Source: an uncultured Prevotella sp.
GTDB taxonomy: Bacteria > Bacteroidota > Bacteroidia > Bacteroidales > Bacteroidaceae
DNA length: 64,000 nt
Direction of reading: 5' to 3'
Assembly: GCA_900320905.1 (NCBI GenBank)
Contig: ONTZ01000004.1
Location: forward strand, 78,896 to 142,895
Positions within the stretch are counted from its first letter, which is position 1, and each line of letters opens with the position of its first letter. The notes under the pieces are model-generated. The model was not told the origin of the DNA, did not search any database, and worked only from the letters and a program-made list of their open reading frames with translations. This document shows, in pieces, positions 12,001 to 20,677 of the stretch. A program made the translations under genes and the position numbers.

Positions 12001-12145
12001 GAGAGTCTGATACCCGACCTGTTGCCTGCTTCGTTTGCTGTACGGAAGTTACTGATTCAGTAACAGCCGAAGCCTCTTGCGCTGAGAGTATGCCCAAAAA
12101 GCACAATCCCACACATAAGGCTGTTTTCTTTGCTTTGAAACTCAT
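9041..12145 (-). CDS. SusC-like TonB-dependent outer-membrane oligosaccharide transporter (pair 1)
   Basis: A 1034-residue outer-membrane receptor. Residues 1-28 are a signal peptide. Residues about 40-110 are the carboxypeptidase-regulatory-like beta domain (GRVSDSQGPLIGATV, GNFSLNVKPGATLVISYVGYES). The TonB-box region is VVVIGYGTQRREAVTGSV, followed by the plug domain (IRIRGQRSLSASNDPLIVLDGIPF, ILKDASATAIYGSRGANGVIIITT) and a large beta-barrel ending in an aromatic residue (FGLNVTF). SusC proteins import oligosaccharides using TonB energy. It is the first gene of a two-gene operon with SusD, preceded by a TAATTTTG promoter box and downstream of the hybrid regulator gene, the usual arrangement for a regulator-controlled glycan locus. 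The substrate is not readable from the sequence. Confidence 0.96.
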   Translation of the reverse strand: MSFKAKKTALCVGLCFLGILSAQEASAVTESVTSVQQTKQATGRVSDSQGPLIGATVMEKGTSNGTVTDFNGNFSLNVKPGATLVISYVGYESQEIKAGDNLRVELKEDGHVVNEVVVIGYGTQRREAVTGSVANIGGEKLNQIAATNAAQALQGRVAGVLMTQTSTKPGEEMQIRIRGQRSLSASNDPLIVLDGIPFMGVLSDINPADIKSMDILKDASATAIYGSRGANGVIIITTTKGSQGAPAKVSYNGYVSFKKVFKKYPMMDGPTFSKFRQYAGLYQNSLDENDNTNTDWQDLYYQTGVSHNHDVSVAGGTNGGSYSFGAGYYHDESVVPTEGYDRVSVRGNFDQMVGKYFRFGLSTNNSYRKTQGVNDMYGVLSKSPLASPYDENGNLKRYISLPADDQSVVTKETVERDKDVWLNENKGIGSYNTLFGEVKCPWVEGLSYRINIGLNFRSSKGGNFTGTGVNNKDANAVNGGGISENQTRNWAVENLLTYDHIFAEKHNVNVVAMYSAEQTTYESTGASAQDIPADYFQYYALDKAVGQANLTGYNYWQSGLMSWMGRVMYSYDNKYMISAALRSDASSRLAKGHQWHTYPAVSAGWNISREQFMENLTWIDNLKLRVGYGETSNQSINPYSTLGGLAVRNYNFGSTYKAGYYVNALPNPELGWEYSKTWNFGLDFSLFSGRLYGSFEYYTQKTNDILLDVSLPSTSGVSSYTGNIGNTENKGWELTLNGIIIDNKNGWNWEAGINLYQNRNKLTKLTGALDENGNPVPDKGNRWFIGYPIDVIYDYKYIGLWQAGEEAQMNILEPGGNIGMIKVAHDKALDANGNPTRQIGEDDREVMSMEPDLIGGFNTTVGYKGFDLTVIGAFQVGGKLISAIHSANGYLNMLTGRRGQLDVDYWTEQNTGAKYPKPGGIQSGDNPKYGSTLGYFDAGYLKVRAITLGYNFDNLKAVKDFGISRLRLYATIQNPFVLFSPFNNESGLDPETNSYANQNTAVGIDGYTGKHRMPIVGYNTPSTRNFIFGLNVTF

Positions 12146-12189
12146 ACGTTTTGGTTATTTAAATAATAAAAAGATTTAATAATGTGGTG

Positions 12190-12197
12190 CAAAATTA
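12190..12197 (-). promoter_or_regulatory. -7 box for SusC/SusD pair 1
   Basis: The minus strand reads TAATTTTG (TAnnTTTG), 45 bases before the SusC start. A standard -33 element is not evident, which fits activation by the hybrid regulator (inference). Confidence 0.5.
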
Positions 12198-12243
12198 CAA
12201 ATCTTTTACACCACACCACTTTCACGTATGTCTCGTTTCGTTG

Positions 12244-15200
12244 TTATTTTGTATCAGCCCCTGCCTTCTGCTCAATATACTCTGTTGGTGAAACGCCGAA
12301 CTGCTTCCGGAAAACCGTTGAGAAATGTGCAAGATTACTAAAACCTACGGCATAGGCCACTTGTGTCACATTGACTTTCTGCTCCTTGAGTAGTCTCACA
12401 GCCTGCTCAAGGCGGATGTTGCGGATGAACTCACTGATTGGCAAACCAGTCATGTCTTTCATCTTACGGTGCAGTTGTGCACGGCTGATGCCCACCTCAG
12501 ACGTGAGCACTTCAACATTGAAGTCACTGTCAGACAGATGTTCATTGATGACTTTCATGATACGTTCCATGAGTATCTCGTCATTGCCTTTCACCACCTT
12601 CTCTATCACCTTGTCTTTCTGCTGCTGCGTCCCGGAGTATTTCCCCTTCAGGCGAAGGTTTTTATTAATGAGGTTATTGATCACCATGTGCAGTTCATCC
12701 ATGTCGAACGGTTTCGCCAGATAGGCATCGGCACCCTTCTCCAACCCCTCAAGACGGTTGGCGACATCAGACTTTGAGGTGAGCATCACCACTGGTATAT
12801 GACTGATGTTCATATTGGTTTTAATCATACGGAGTAAGGTAAAGCCGTCCATCTCAGGCATCATGACATCACTGACCACCAGATCATACTGTCTCTCAGA
12901 ATCCGCGCTTTCCAGAAGTTTGTGCAGGGCCTCGCGTCCATTAGTGACTGCTGAGATATAATAATAGCCACCTAACTCCTGAATGATATAGTTGCCAATC
13001 TCCACGTCATCGTCCACCACAAGAACCCTGTAGTTCGACTGTGCCTTCCGATGGCTCTTGTTTTCTTTCTCTTCCTCCATCAGTTCTTCCTTTGAAAAAT
13101 GGGTATTCCCTAGAGGCAGACGGACCGTGAAGGTACTGCCTTGAGAATCCGTACGGTTTGCTGCCTCTATCGTTCCGTGATGCATAGACACAATCATCTT
13201 GCAGAGATTCAGTCCTATACCCGTTCCTTCAATATGCATGGAGCGTGACATGGAACTTTGATAGAAACGGTCGAAGATCTTATTGACATCACCTTTGATT
13301 CCCATCCCGTTGTCTATCACCTGAAGTTCCGCCGTATTGCTGTCCGGCTGTGAGACACGTATGGTGATTTCACCATTGTCAAACGTGTATTTGAATGCGT
13401 TCGAAAGCAGATTGTCAAGCACCTTATCCAAACCGTTACGATCCAGCCACACATTGAGCCTATCTACCTCTGGCGCATAGACGAAATTAATGCCACGCTC
13501 CTTTGCTGTATAGTCATAGGCCTTTAGGATGTTACCTACATATTGCACGATATCCGTTTCCTGGCAATGGAGTTTCATCTGCTGTTTGTCTATCTTCCGG
13601 ATATCGAGTATCTGGTTGACCAGATTCTGCACACGACTGGCATTATGCTCTATTGTCTTCAGGTCTTCCATGACATCGCTGTCCAGATTGCGTTTCATCA
13701 GTTTATGCAACGGACTCATAATCAGTGTCAGCGGTGAACGGATATCGTGTGTGGCATTAATCAGGAACTTCATCTTGTCTTCATCCAACTGACGGTGGGC
13801 TCTTCGGCGGTAACTCCATGCCACAAGTCCGACCAAAGCCAAAAATGCTAATATATAAATAAGGTACGCGAAGTCAGATTGATACCATGGAGCACGTATC
13901 ACAATATGATATGCCTGCGACTCTGTATAAACCCCATTCTCTATCGCTCTCACTTCCAAAGTGTAAGAGCCGGGTTGCAGATGATTGAATGACACGGCAT
14001 TGCTGCCATCAGCGGTACGCGTCCAATCTCCGCGCATGCGATATTCATAGACTACGCTTTCAGCACTGGAATAGTTTAGTGTGGAAAACTCCATCGTAAA
14101 TGTATTATCGACATACGACAATTCAATGTGGTCACTCTCTGCCACAGAACCATCCACCACCGGTCTGCCATCAGAAAGTGTACTGGCATTGACGGCAGTC
14201 TCGCCGATGAAGATTCCCGTAAGGTGGACATCCCCCTGTTTGTAGGAACTATTACGCAGAGCCTGAGGGACAAAAGAAGTGATGCCGTCACTAAATCCAA
14301 ACCACACCCTGTCACTTCTGGGTGCACCGTCGCCCGCCCGTAGGCTTTCGTTCGTGTGCATCATCACGCCATTCACATATTCACGACTTAAAAGCCCATT
14401 ACCTTGCATATAACTGGTGAAGGTCTTTTTCTGTCTCTGATATTGCCAGATACCCATGGTGGTGCTGCACCACAGGTCGCCGGACTCATCCTCCACGATG
14501 CCACATATATTCTTATCAGCAAGGGCCTCTGCACCTGGGAAAGGCACAGCCTCTTTCTTCTTCTGGTCATAGAGAAACAGTCCGGTAGCCGTGCCGAATA
14601 ATATCTGATGGTCGTAAGTCTCACAAATCGACCCAACGGCATGGTAGTCGAGTATAACCTCCCACCCGTATGGATGGAAGTGGTTGTTCTCATAATCATA
14701 GCAGTTCACACCTGAGGCAGAACAAGTCCACAATTTCCCTTTGCTATCCACAAACAGGGCAGAAAGCCAGTCGTTATGCAGTCTACCGTTCTCCCCTCCG
14801 TCCTGATGCATCGAGAACCTGCGCATCTCGCCAGTGGAAATGTCATAGGCGCAAAAACCTTCACCAAACACAGAGAAGAAAAGATGCCCCTTGCCGTCGT
14901 CCGTCATGGCATTGATGAATCCGTTCTTAAACGACACCTTCAATTGGGCAACTCCGGTATAGGGATTATAGGAATAGACGCCACCGTTTGTCCCCACCCA
15001 GTATTCCCCTTTCTTGTCGCGATATAGGATATATGTCCCTTCGGGCGACGAGGGATGAGCAACGGTTCTCCCCTCACCGTCGATGCCAAAAATGCCGTTG
15101 TTCTGGACTGAGCACCATACAATCCCGTCACCACCGTCACAGAATGACGTCAAGGAGCCTCCCACGTTCATGTGCATGTCAGCAAACCTCCAACTGCGGA

Positions 15201-16173
15201 ACGGGGGATCCTGCTGGGGCAACATCAGCAGTCCCCGCTTCTGACAGCCCACCCACAGATTGTCCTGGCTGTCCTCAAAGAGAGCCCAGATATTTGTGGT
15301 ATTCAAATCGAGGGAAGCGCTCTGATAGATATACCTTTTAAACTGCCGTTCGCCCCGTGGCACCCAACACAGGCCATTACCCATAGTACCGATGAAGAGA
15401 TTGCCATGACGGTCTTTCATAGCACAGCGAAGGAGCAGGTCCTTGCCATTTATCTCACCCCGTTCAAAATAGTCCTCATACATCTGGCCGTCACGATAGT
15501 ATAGTAGTCCATGAATACAGACCATCACCACCCCGCCTTCATATTCAACGTAGTTGGTCACTGTGCCATAAGGTGACTCAAACTCTTGCAATTTCCCGTC
15601 AGGTGAGCGTCTCACGATCTGACTGCCATGACCGGCCTTCCAGAAAGCGCCCTCTCCGTCAATCATGATATGGCTGAAGTAATCTTTGTCACCCAAGGCA
15701 TAGCCTTCCAGTTGCCGTGTGGTCTTGTTCTTGATATCTAACCTGAACAGACCGTATCCTGCTGTTCCCACCAACAGATGGTCGTCGTCTTCCTGAATGA
15801 TGTCATTGATACGTGGAACGTCTTTAGCACCTTCCAGTTTCACATGCTCAAACTTGTCATTCAGGGGATCGTACAAATCCAGTCCTTGCCGGGTTCCTAC
15901 CCAGAGGTTACCATATAAGTCAACAAAAAGGAATGAAATGACATTACTGCTGACCGATGTCGGATTATCCTTGTCATGTAGATATTTGGTAAAACGGTAG
16001 CCGTCGTATTTGTTTAAACCAAACTCCGTACCTACCCAGATATAGCCAACCTTGTCCTGGCAGATATTGTTGATCTGATTGCTCGACAGTTTCTCTGAGG
16101 TATAGAATTTGGTCTGTGCCAACACCGTTAAGCATAGCCCTATTAATGCTGTAAGTAATATTAGTCTCTTCAT
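12244..16173 (-). CDS. Hybrid two-component system regulator (periplasmic propeller, histidine kinase, receiver, AraC-type HTH)
   Basis: A 1309-residue one-protein signalling system. I start at MKRLILLTALIG (16173), which opens a signal peptide, rather than at the Met 19 codons upstream. In order: two-component regulator beta-propeller repeats (about 25-680, for example DKVGYIWVGTEFGLNKYDG), a Y_Y_Y domain (about 690-765), one membrane helix (about 772-792), a HisKA domain with phospho-acceptor His809 (NATHDIRSPLT), an HATPase domain (NAFKYT, GTGIGLNLCKMIV), a receiver domain with Asp1102 (VVSDVMMPEMDG), and an AraC-type DNA-binding domain (about 1205-1300). Such proteins sense a periplasmic oligosaccharide and activate glycan-use operons. 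The 56-base gap after the lipoprotein gene upstream has no visible promoter, so it may be co-transcribed with the four genes before it. Likely targets are the flanking SusCD and enzyme operons. Confidence 0.95.
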   Translation of the reverse strand: MKRLILLTALIGLCLTVLAQTKFYTSEKLSSNQINNICQDKVGYIWVGTEFGLNKYDGYRFTKYLHDKDNPTSVSSNVISFLFVDLYGNLWVGTRQGLDLYDPLNDKFEHVKLEGAKDVPRINDIIQEDDDHLLVGTAGYGLFRLDIKNKTTRQLEGYALGDKDYFSHIMIDGEGAFWKAGHGSQIVRRSPDGKLQEFESPYGTVTNYVEYEGGVVMVCIHGLLYYRDGQMYEDYFERGEINGKDLLLRCAMKDRHGNLFIGTMGNGLCWVPRGERQFKRYIYQSASLDLNTTNIWALFEDSQDNLWVGCQKRGLLMLPQQDPPFRSWRFADMHMNVGGSLTSFCDGGDGIVWCSVQNNGIFGIDGEGRTVAHPSSPEGTYILYRDKKGEYWVGTNGGVYSYNPYTGVAQLKVSFKNGFINAMTDDGKGHLFFSVFGEGFCAYDISTGEMRRFSMHQDGGENGRLHNDWLSALFVDSKGKLWTCSASGVNCYDYENNHFHPYGWEVILDYHAVGSICETYDHQILFGTATGLFLYDQKKKEAVPFPGAEALADKNICGIVEDESGDLWCSTTMGIWQYQRQKKTFTSYMQGNGLLSREYVNGVMMHTNESLRAGDGAPRSDRVWFGFSDGITSFVPQALRNSSYKQGDVHLTGIFIGETAVNASTLSDGRPVVDGSVAESDHIELSYVDNTFTMEFSTLNYSSAESVVYEYRMRGDWTRTADGSNAVSFNHLQPGSYTLEVRAIENGVYTESQAYHIVIRAPWYQSDFAYLIYILAFLALVGLVAWSYRRRAHRQLDEDKMKFLINATHDIRSPLTLIMSPLHKLMKRNLDSDVMEDLKTIEHNASRVQNLVNQILDIRKIDKQQMKLHCQETDIVQYVGNILKAYDYTAKERGINFVYAPEVDRLNVWLDRNGLDKVLDNLLSNAFKYTFDNGEITIRVSQPDSNTAELQVIDNGMGIKGDVNKIFDRFYQSSMSRSMHIEGTGIGLNLCKMIVSMHHGTIEAANRTDSQGSTFTVRLPLGNTHFSKEELMEEEKENKSHRKAQSNYRVLVVDDDVEIGNYIIQELGGYYYISAVTNGREALHKLLESADSERQYDLVVSDVMMPEMDGFTLLRMIKTNMNISHIPVVMLTSKSDVANRLEGLEKGADAYLAKPFDMDELHMVINNLINKNLRLKGKYSGTQQQKDKVIEKVVKGNDEILMERIMKVINEHLSDSDFNVEVLTSEVGISRAQLHRKMKDMTGLPISEFIRNIRLEQAVRLLKEQKVNVTQVAYAVGFSNLAHFSTVFRKQFGVSPTEYIEQKAGADTK

Positions 16174-16229
16174 TGTTTGGTAATTGTTGGTTCGATGATC
16201 ATCTTTACTTATTAGTACTTTCGCGTGCA

Positions 16230-17711
16230 TTATTTGCGCACACCAAAGTTCTTGCGGGAATCGTCATTGATGACGCGGGCGGCCTGACGACCGTCAAAGT
16301 GAGTCGGGGCAATGATGAACTCAGGGACGTTAAAGGAGAAGAAACGGTCACGGTAGAAACGGCGCGGATTGCGCTGGGGCAGCATGAAGGCCTTGGTGAC
16401 ACCTCCCTCCGCATCGACGTGACAGAAATAGGGACGCGTGAAGAGACCGTCATCACGACGGGAACTGAGCACGAGCCAGCGGGAGTTGGTACTCCAATTG
16501 TGGAACGATTCCGTGTCGTTGGAGTTAGCCCCTCTCATAGGACGGCTTTCCCCCGTAGCAAGATCAAGCAGCCAGAGGTCGGCCTCATGATGCCAGATGC
16601 TGAACTGTCCATAGTCAGAGAGCGTATAGCAGAGGAACCGTCCGTCGTATGAGGGACGCGGGAAGGAGACGGACTTATGTTGAGCCTCAGCATCTACAAT
16701 GGTGTCTATACGGCTACCAAACTTGCCTGATGCGGGATCGAAATCGATGCGGCAGAGATTATAGCGGATTGAGTCGAGTTGATGATTCCCTTCAGGGAGG
16801 GCGCGGGCTGCACAGAAATAGAGGGAGCTGCCGTCGGCAGAGAATACAGGGAAGGTCTCATAGATAGAGTCCTGCTTGAGCATGGACGACAGCAGCAACT
16901 CGTTTTTCTCGATGTCATAGACCTGAAGGTCAGAGGCAGTGTCGAAGACCTCGATACGGTTGGGGTCGGCACTATGGAACAACTGACTGGTCGCATTGGT
17001 GGAATAGGCGATATAGCGTCCCGAAGGATGCCAGTAGGGATAGACACAGAGGCCGAGCGTCTGGTCTGTCTTGGTGTTGTAGGCGGTGATGGAGCCATCA
17101 GCCTTGCTCAGCAACGTGGCACCATGCGGCCCACGGATATGCAGGCTCATATCGGCTGGGTTACCACGGTTGAAACTATGGCAGTTGACACAGCCCTCAA
17201 ACTGGGTGTTCTCAATCAGCGGACGCTCATCGAACGAGGAGAGGTCGCGCTCGTAGATACCCATCTTGCTCCACACCTCGTAACCTGGTGCAATCAGGCG
17301 GTAGCAGATGCCGTAGTCGATACTGTCAGGGCTGACATGGATAGAGAAAGAGTGATAGGTGTGCCAGCCATCGTCATATCTGGCCGAGACCGTTACGCTG
17401 AGCGAGTCGCCACAGTTCTGGGAGAGCAATGCATGCCAGTCATCAATATCGAAATCCACCGATTGCTCACCCTGGCTTTGCAGACTGTTCCCGTGGCGGT
17501 CGGTAATGATGGCATCAACAAGCAGCACCGTCTCATCGGCCATGCCAAAGTTAAGAGGCGCGATATTCACTGGGATGGTGACCCCGACATAGTCGGGATA
17601 GATCTGAGGCAACCCACCCTCCTGCTTAGCATCGCTGACAGTCTCATTACAGCCCATCAGGCCCATTAACCCCATCAGACCTATTAATATAATATATAGT
17701 TCCTTTCTCAT
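16230..17711 (-). CDS. Beta-propeller (PD40/TolB-like) lipoprotein with one CxxCH motif, copy 2
   Basis: A 493-residue predicted lipoprotein: the signal peptide has the repetitive core GLMGLMGLMGC with lipid cysteine at 21. An N-terminal beta domain (about 30-150, IYPDYVGVTIPVNIAPLNF) is followed by CVNCH at 174-178, a possible covalent haem c site or metal site, then PD40/TolB-like propeller blades (YPYWHPSGRYIAYSTN, FPVFSADGSSLYFCA, SFPRPSYDGRFLCYTLSDYG, WSTNSRWLVLSSRRDDGL). It is homologous along its length to the lipoprotein at 19159-20670, and each follows a DUF6057-like membrane protein. Its start overlaps the stop of the upstream gene by 4 bases (ATGA), indicating translational coupling. 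The role is unknown; a redox, sensing or surface-binding function for the propeller is speculation. Confidence 0.8.
   Translation of the reverse strand: MRKELYIILIGLMGLMGLMGCNETVSDAKQEGGLPQIYPDYVGVTIPVNIAPLNFGMADETVLLVDAIITDRHGNSLQSQGEQSVDFDIDDWHALLSQNCGDSLSVTVSARYDDGWHTYHSFSIHVSPDSIDYGICYRLIAPGYEVWSKMGIYERDLSSFDERPLIENTQFEGCVNCHSFNRGNPADMSLHIRGPHGATLLSKADGSITAYNTKTDQTLGLCVYPYWHPSGRYIAYSTNATSQLFHSADPNRIEVFDTASDLQVYDIEKNELLLSSMLKQDSIYETFPVFSADGSSLYFCAARALPEGNHQLDSIRYNLCRIDFDPASGKFGSRIDTIVDAEAQHKSVSFPRPSYDGRFLCYTLSDYGQFSIWHHEADLWLLDLATGESRPMRGANSNDTESFHNWSTNSRWLVLSSRRDDGLFTRPYFCHVDAEGGVTKAFMLPQRNPRRFYRDRFFSFNVPEFIIAPTHFDGRQAARVINDDSRKNFGVRK
17652..17690. repeat. Repetitive CCCATTA/CCCATCA tract encoding the signal peptide core
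   Basis: On the plus strand the tract reads as near-repeats of a 9-base unit (CCCATCAGG, CCCATTAAC, CCCATCAGA, CCTATTAAT). On the coding strand it gives the GLM-GLM-GLM-G core of the lipoprotein signal peptide. It resembles a GGCCTATTAGG-type intergenic repeat I remember from Bacteroidales. Confidence 0.5.
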
Positions 17712-19123
17712 CGCTTTTCGGAAATGAAGTGATTAAACCTTTCACGGTCGCCCGTCAGCAGATAGTAAGCCAAAAGATATTGATAAGCCAGCCGATTGTC
17801 CGTATTGTGGAAATAGAGGCTTTCCAGCATCTCAGGCGTCACATGGTCGCCGAAATAGAAGTCTGCATCGTAGGCATACTGACGCAGGTGTCCGTATTCG
17901 GGATGGTTGGCTATGGCCTTTTCGTTTCCCAGTAACGGTAGTGTCTCATTGGCCCAATCACGATAAAAGAGGGTTTTTTGGAGAGCCGAGAGATATTTGC
18001 GGGCCACCTCGTACTGACCGTTGATAAGGTTGGTCTGCGCCAGACGCTTGTAGCAGCGACCACTCTTCTGGAAGTCGAGGATAGCCTCCTGCGCCTCAAA
18101 GACCGTCCGCTGGGCGACATTGACCATACCCAACTGATAGAAGGCCTCGGCGGTGGGGAGAGGACTGGTGGCATCTTCCTTTACATCGGGCAGGAGTCCG
18201 GCAATGCCGTTCTGGTTATATTCGGACATGTGTTCCAGGAGCACGCCGTGCATGGCCAGGGCAAGGTTCTGTACCGTCACACCAATCTGATTGTTAGGCT
18301 TCTCGACATTAATGGTTTCAAGGATGCGGTTCCACTGCTGGTGACAGGCCATGAAATCGTACTGCATCACCTTCTCGGCCTTGAAATTACTGTTTTTCCA
18401 AATCAGACTCCCCATGACGATAGCCACAAGGATTACGGGAATGGTTCCGATAATCCAATTGCCTTTGGAAATGGTATCATACAGCGCCCGGCTTTGCTGC
18501 TTCGTCCTGCGAAGAACCATGCCCATAATCCAAAGTGCGAAGACTGACAGGGACGCTGCCCAAAGCAGCCATGGGAATATTGTCGGGTAGCGATAGTAAT
18601 GGATGCCATGCCACAGGCTGTCGATGGGTATCGGGAAGCAGACTGGACCCACCAAAAGATAGAGAATAGGAATGGCGACGATGAGCAGGGCGCGTCGTGT
18701 CCAACCAGTTGTCTGCCTGACGATGACACAAGCAACAAGCAGTGTGAGCAGGATGGCCCAGATGCCACTCATCAGCGCATTCTCGTCAAGCATAAAGAGC
18801 CAAAGCAGGAACGAAGGCACAAAGGTCAGACCGTATGACCATTGAACATTTATCAGCCGGAACGTCAGGAGTTGTACTGCCGAGAGCAACAGTGCAATGA
18901 TAAAAGCCCCTACCCAGGCAAAAAGGAAGAACTGCGTGCAGAAGCGTCCAAGCAGGTCGGATATGCCACCTGGAAGACTGACAATCTCCCACACGTATGT
19001 GCTGTCGAAAAGGAAAAGTTGGTATTGTTCCTGATAATGCAGATGATGCGGATAGGCCAGTCCGAAAAAGAGGAAGACGGCCACACCGAAAAGCAGCGTA
19101 CATATCAGATGCAAATGCTTCAT
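17708..19123 (-). CDS. Polytopic inner-membrane protein with TPR-like C-terminal domain (DUF6057-like), copy 2
   Basis: A 471-residue membrane protein. I prefer the start at MKHLHLICTLLFG; an in-frame Met six codons upstream (19141) lies in a repetitive tract. About the first 240 residues hold some eight hydrophobic helices, including LFGVAVFLFFGLAYPHHLHYQEQYQLF, the stretch I associate with DUF6057. The C-terminal half is soluble and helical, with TPR-like units (AQTNLINGQYEVARKYLSAL, NRLAYQYLLAYYLLTGDRERF). It resembles the protein at 20678-22453 in order and pattern. The stop codon overlaps the start of the CxxCH propeller lipoprotein by 4 bases, so the two proteins probably work together at the envelope. 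No enzymatic motif is visible and no function is known to me. Confidence 0.8.
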   Translation of the reverse strand: MKHLHLICTLLFGVAVFLFFGLAYPHHLHYQEQYQLFLFDSTYVWEIVSLPGGISDLLGRFCTQFFLFAWVGAFIIALLLSAVQLLTFRLINVQWSYGLTFVPSFLLWLFMLDENALMSGIWAILLTLLVACVIVRQTTGWTRRALLIVAIPILYLLVGPVCFPIPIDSLWHGIHYYRYPTIFPWLLWAASLSVFALWIMGMVLRRTKQQSRALYDTISKGNWIIGTIPVILVAIVMGSLIWKNSNFKAEKVMQYDFMACHQQWNRILETINVEKPNNQIGVTVQNLALAMHGVLLEHMSEYNQNGIAGLLPDVKEDATSPLPTAEAFYQLGMVNVAQRTVFEAQEAILDFQKSGRCYKRLAQTNLINGQYEVARKYLSALQKTLFYRDWANETLPLLGNEKAIANHPEYGHLRQYAYDADFYFGDHVTPEMLESLYFHNTDNRLAYQYLLAYYLLTGDRERFNHFISEKR

Positions 19124-19130
19124 CAAAGAA

Positions 19131-19167
19131 TCACTTTTCATTTCTCATTTATCACTTCTCACTTATC
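19131..19167. repeat. AAGTGATAAATGA-type simple repeat between two operon genes
   Basis: On the coding strand short units GTGAGAAGTGATAAATGAG and AAATGAAAAGTGA run across the gap. They supply the TGA stop of the upstream lipoprotein gene and the alternative upstream start of the next membrane protein. A related tract lies inside the GH31 gene. Confidence 0.5.
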
Positions 19168-20670
19168 AAAGACCCTGCTGAACTCTTCGACGCTGATGCG
19201 GACAGGCTCCACCATGAACTCCGGACGGTTGTAACTCTTCAAGAGGAAGGTGTTGTATTCCGGGTCTTCCTGCGGCAGCATAAAGGCCTTCTCCACCTTC
19301 CCGTCGTGGAAATAGGAGAAATAGACACGACAATAGTTACCGTCGTCGCGACGACTGGCCACCATGATCCAATGGCCGTTGCTCGACCAACTAGCATAAC
19401 TGTCAGGACGACCTTCGCTGTTCAGGTTGGTCAGGTCGAGGAACGACGGGGCCGACTGGTGCTCACCATCGCCCACTTCGTCGAGTGGCATACAGACAAT
19501 GTCCGCATCATTATGTCTGATATGGAAACAGCCATACTGCCCCAAGGCAAAGAGCAGATAGCGCCCGTCGGGACTGACGCGTGGCAACGTGGCACTCTTG
19601 TCGAGCGAGGCGGCATCATATACCAGTTCCTCATCGCCGAAGCCGTGCGTTGCCACATCAAACGAACGGCGGTAGAGGTTGTACTGCACTTTCGGGTAAG
19701 TGGTTCTGATATCTTTGTCGTGCATCTCCTCGGGAAGGGGCACGGACTTGCAGTAATAGAGGTATTTGCCATCGGGCGACCAAGTAGGATAGACCTCCAA
19801 GAGGGTGGAGTCGTTGCTGACTACCTGCACCGAATCGGTCTCCACATCGTAGAGGATCAGGTCGCTGGCAAGGTCATAGACCTCAAGCCTGTTGGGATTC
19901 AACGTGTGGAATCCCTGCCGTGTCAGGTTGGTAGAGAAGGCAACGAGTTTGGCGGTAGGATGCCATGACGGATAAACGCCCGAAGAGATGGTATAGTCGC
20001 GCTTCAGATTGACTCTTGAAACCTTGCCATCATTCACAATCACAGTACCGGAATTCGAGAGACGCACATGGAAAAGCATGTTGTCGGTCTTGTAGTTCTG
20101 GTAACTATGGCAGTTGATACACTGACCTTTTGACCTGTCATTCATAGTAATCTCGTTGTTGAAGACCTGTGTCTCTTCGAACGAGGTGAGATTGCGCTGG
20201 GCAATCTCCATGAAAGTCCATGCCACATACGACGGTTCAATCAGGCGGTATGACACATATTCGTCGATGGGCTCCTCAGCCACACGTATCTCAAACGGAC
20301 TAAACGACAGCCATTCACCCTCCTTCTGTCCCCAAACCTCGACCTTGATGCTCTTACCCTTTGAGACATTGAGCATCTCTTGCCATTCTGACTCTGGTAT
20401 CTGCACCTTCACGCCATGGCCGTAGGTCTGTTGCTGGCCATCAGGCATAGTGAGACGTGCCACACACGCCTCATATTCATCGATAGGAAGCATGAAGTTG
20501 AGTGGCGCAATGTTGTAAGGCACGGTGACATTGCAATAGTCGGGATAGATGGCTGGCAGGCTCTTGGCCTCCTTGCTTGAAGAGGGCACATCGGGATGAC
20601 CGGCGCACGATGACAATAGCAGCAGGGCTACTGCCAGAAACAGGAAACAGGAGTAGAGATGTCTTTTCAT
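19159..20670 (-). CDS. Beta-propeller (PD40/TolB-like) lipoprotein with one CxxCH motif, copy 1
   Basis: A 503-residue predicted lipoprotein. The start is set at MKRHLYSCFLFLAVALLLLSSC (20670), giving a lipid cysteine at 20; the longer frame upstream lacks a signal sequence and would overlap the previous gene. It has the same layout as copy 2: N-terminal beta domain (IYPDYCNVTVPYNIAPLNF), CINCH at 184-188, then propeller blades (YPSWHPTAKLVAFSTN, YPTWSPDGKYLYYCKS, LPRVSPDGRYLLFALGQYG, WSSNGHWIMVASRRDDG). The CxxCH context (CINCHSYQNY versus CVNCHSFNRG) is conserved between copies, which argues for a real function such as haem c attachment, though no second haem ligand is identified. It follows its DUF6057-like partner by 7 bases. 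Confidence 0.82.
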   Translation of the reverse strand: MKRHLYSCFLFLAVALLLLSSCAGHPDVPSSSKEAKSLPAIYPDYCNVTVPYNIAPLNFMLPIDEYEACVARLTMPDGQQQTYGHGVKVQIPESEWQEMLNVSKGKSIKVEVWGQKEGEWLSFSPFEIRVAEEPIDEYVSYRLIEPSYVAWTFMEIAQRNLTSFEETQVFNNEITMNDRSKGQCINCHSYQNYKTDNMLFHVRLSNSGTVIVNDGKVSRVNLKRDYTISSGVYPSWHPTAKLVAFSTNLTRQGFHTLNPNRLEVYDLASDLILYDVETDSVQVVSNDSTLLEVYPTWSPDGKYLYYCKSVPLPEEMHDKDIRTTYPKVQYNLYRRSFDVATHGFGDEELVYDAASLDKSATLPRVSPDGRYLLFALGQYGCFHIRHNDADIVCMPLDEVGDGEHQSAPSFLDLTNLNSEGRPDSYASWSSNGHWIMVASRRDDGNYCRVYFSYFHDGKVEKAFMLPQEDPEYNTFLLKSYNRPEFMVEPVRISVEEFSRVFDK

Positions 20671-20677
20671 TGTCTTC

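Noticed and set aside
16230-20670. Firm annotation of the two propeller lipoproteins as c-type cytochromes
   Set aside because: Each has only one CxxCH, no second axial ligand can be identified, and no cytochrome maturation genes are visible. Kept as a hypothesis.
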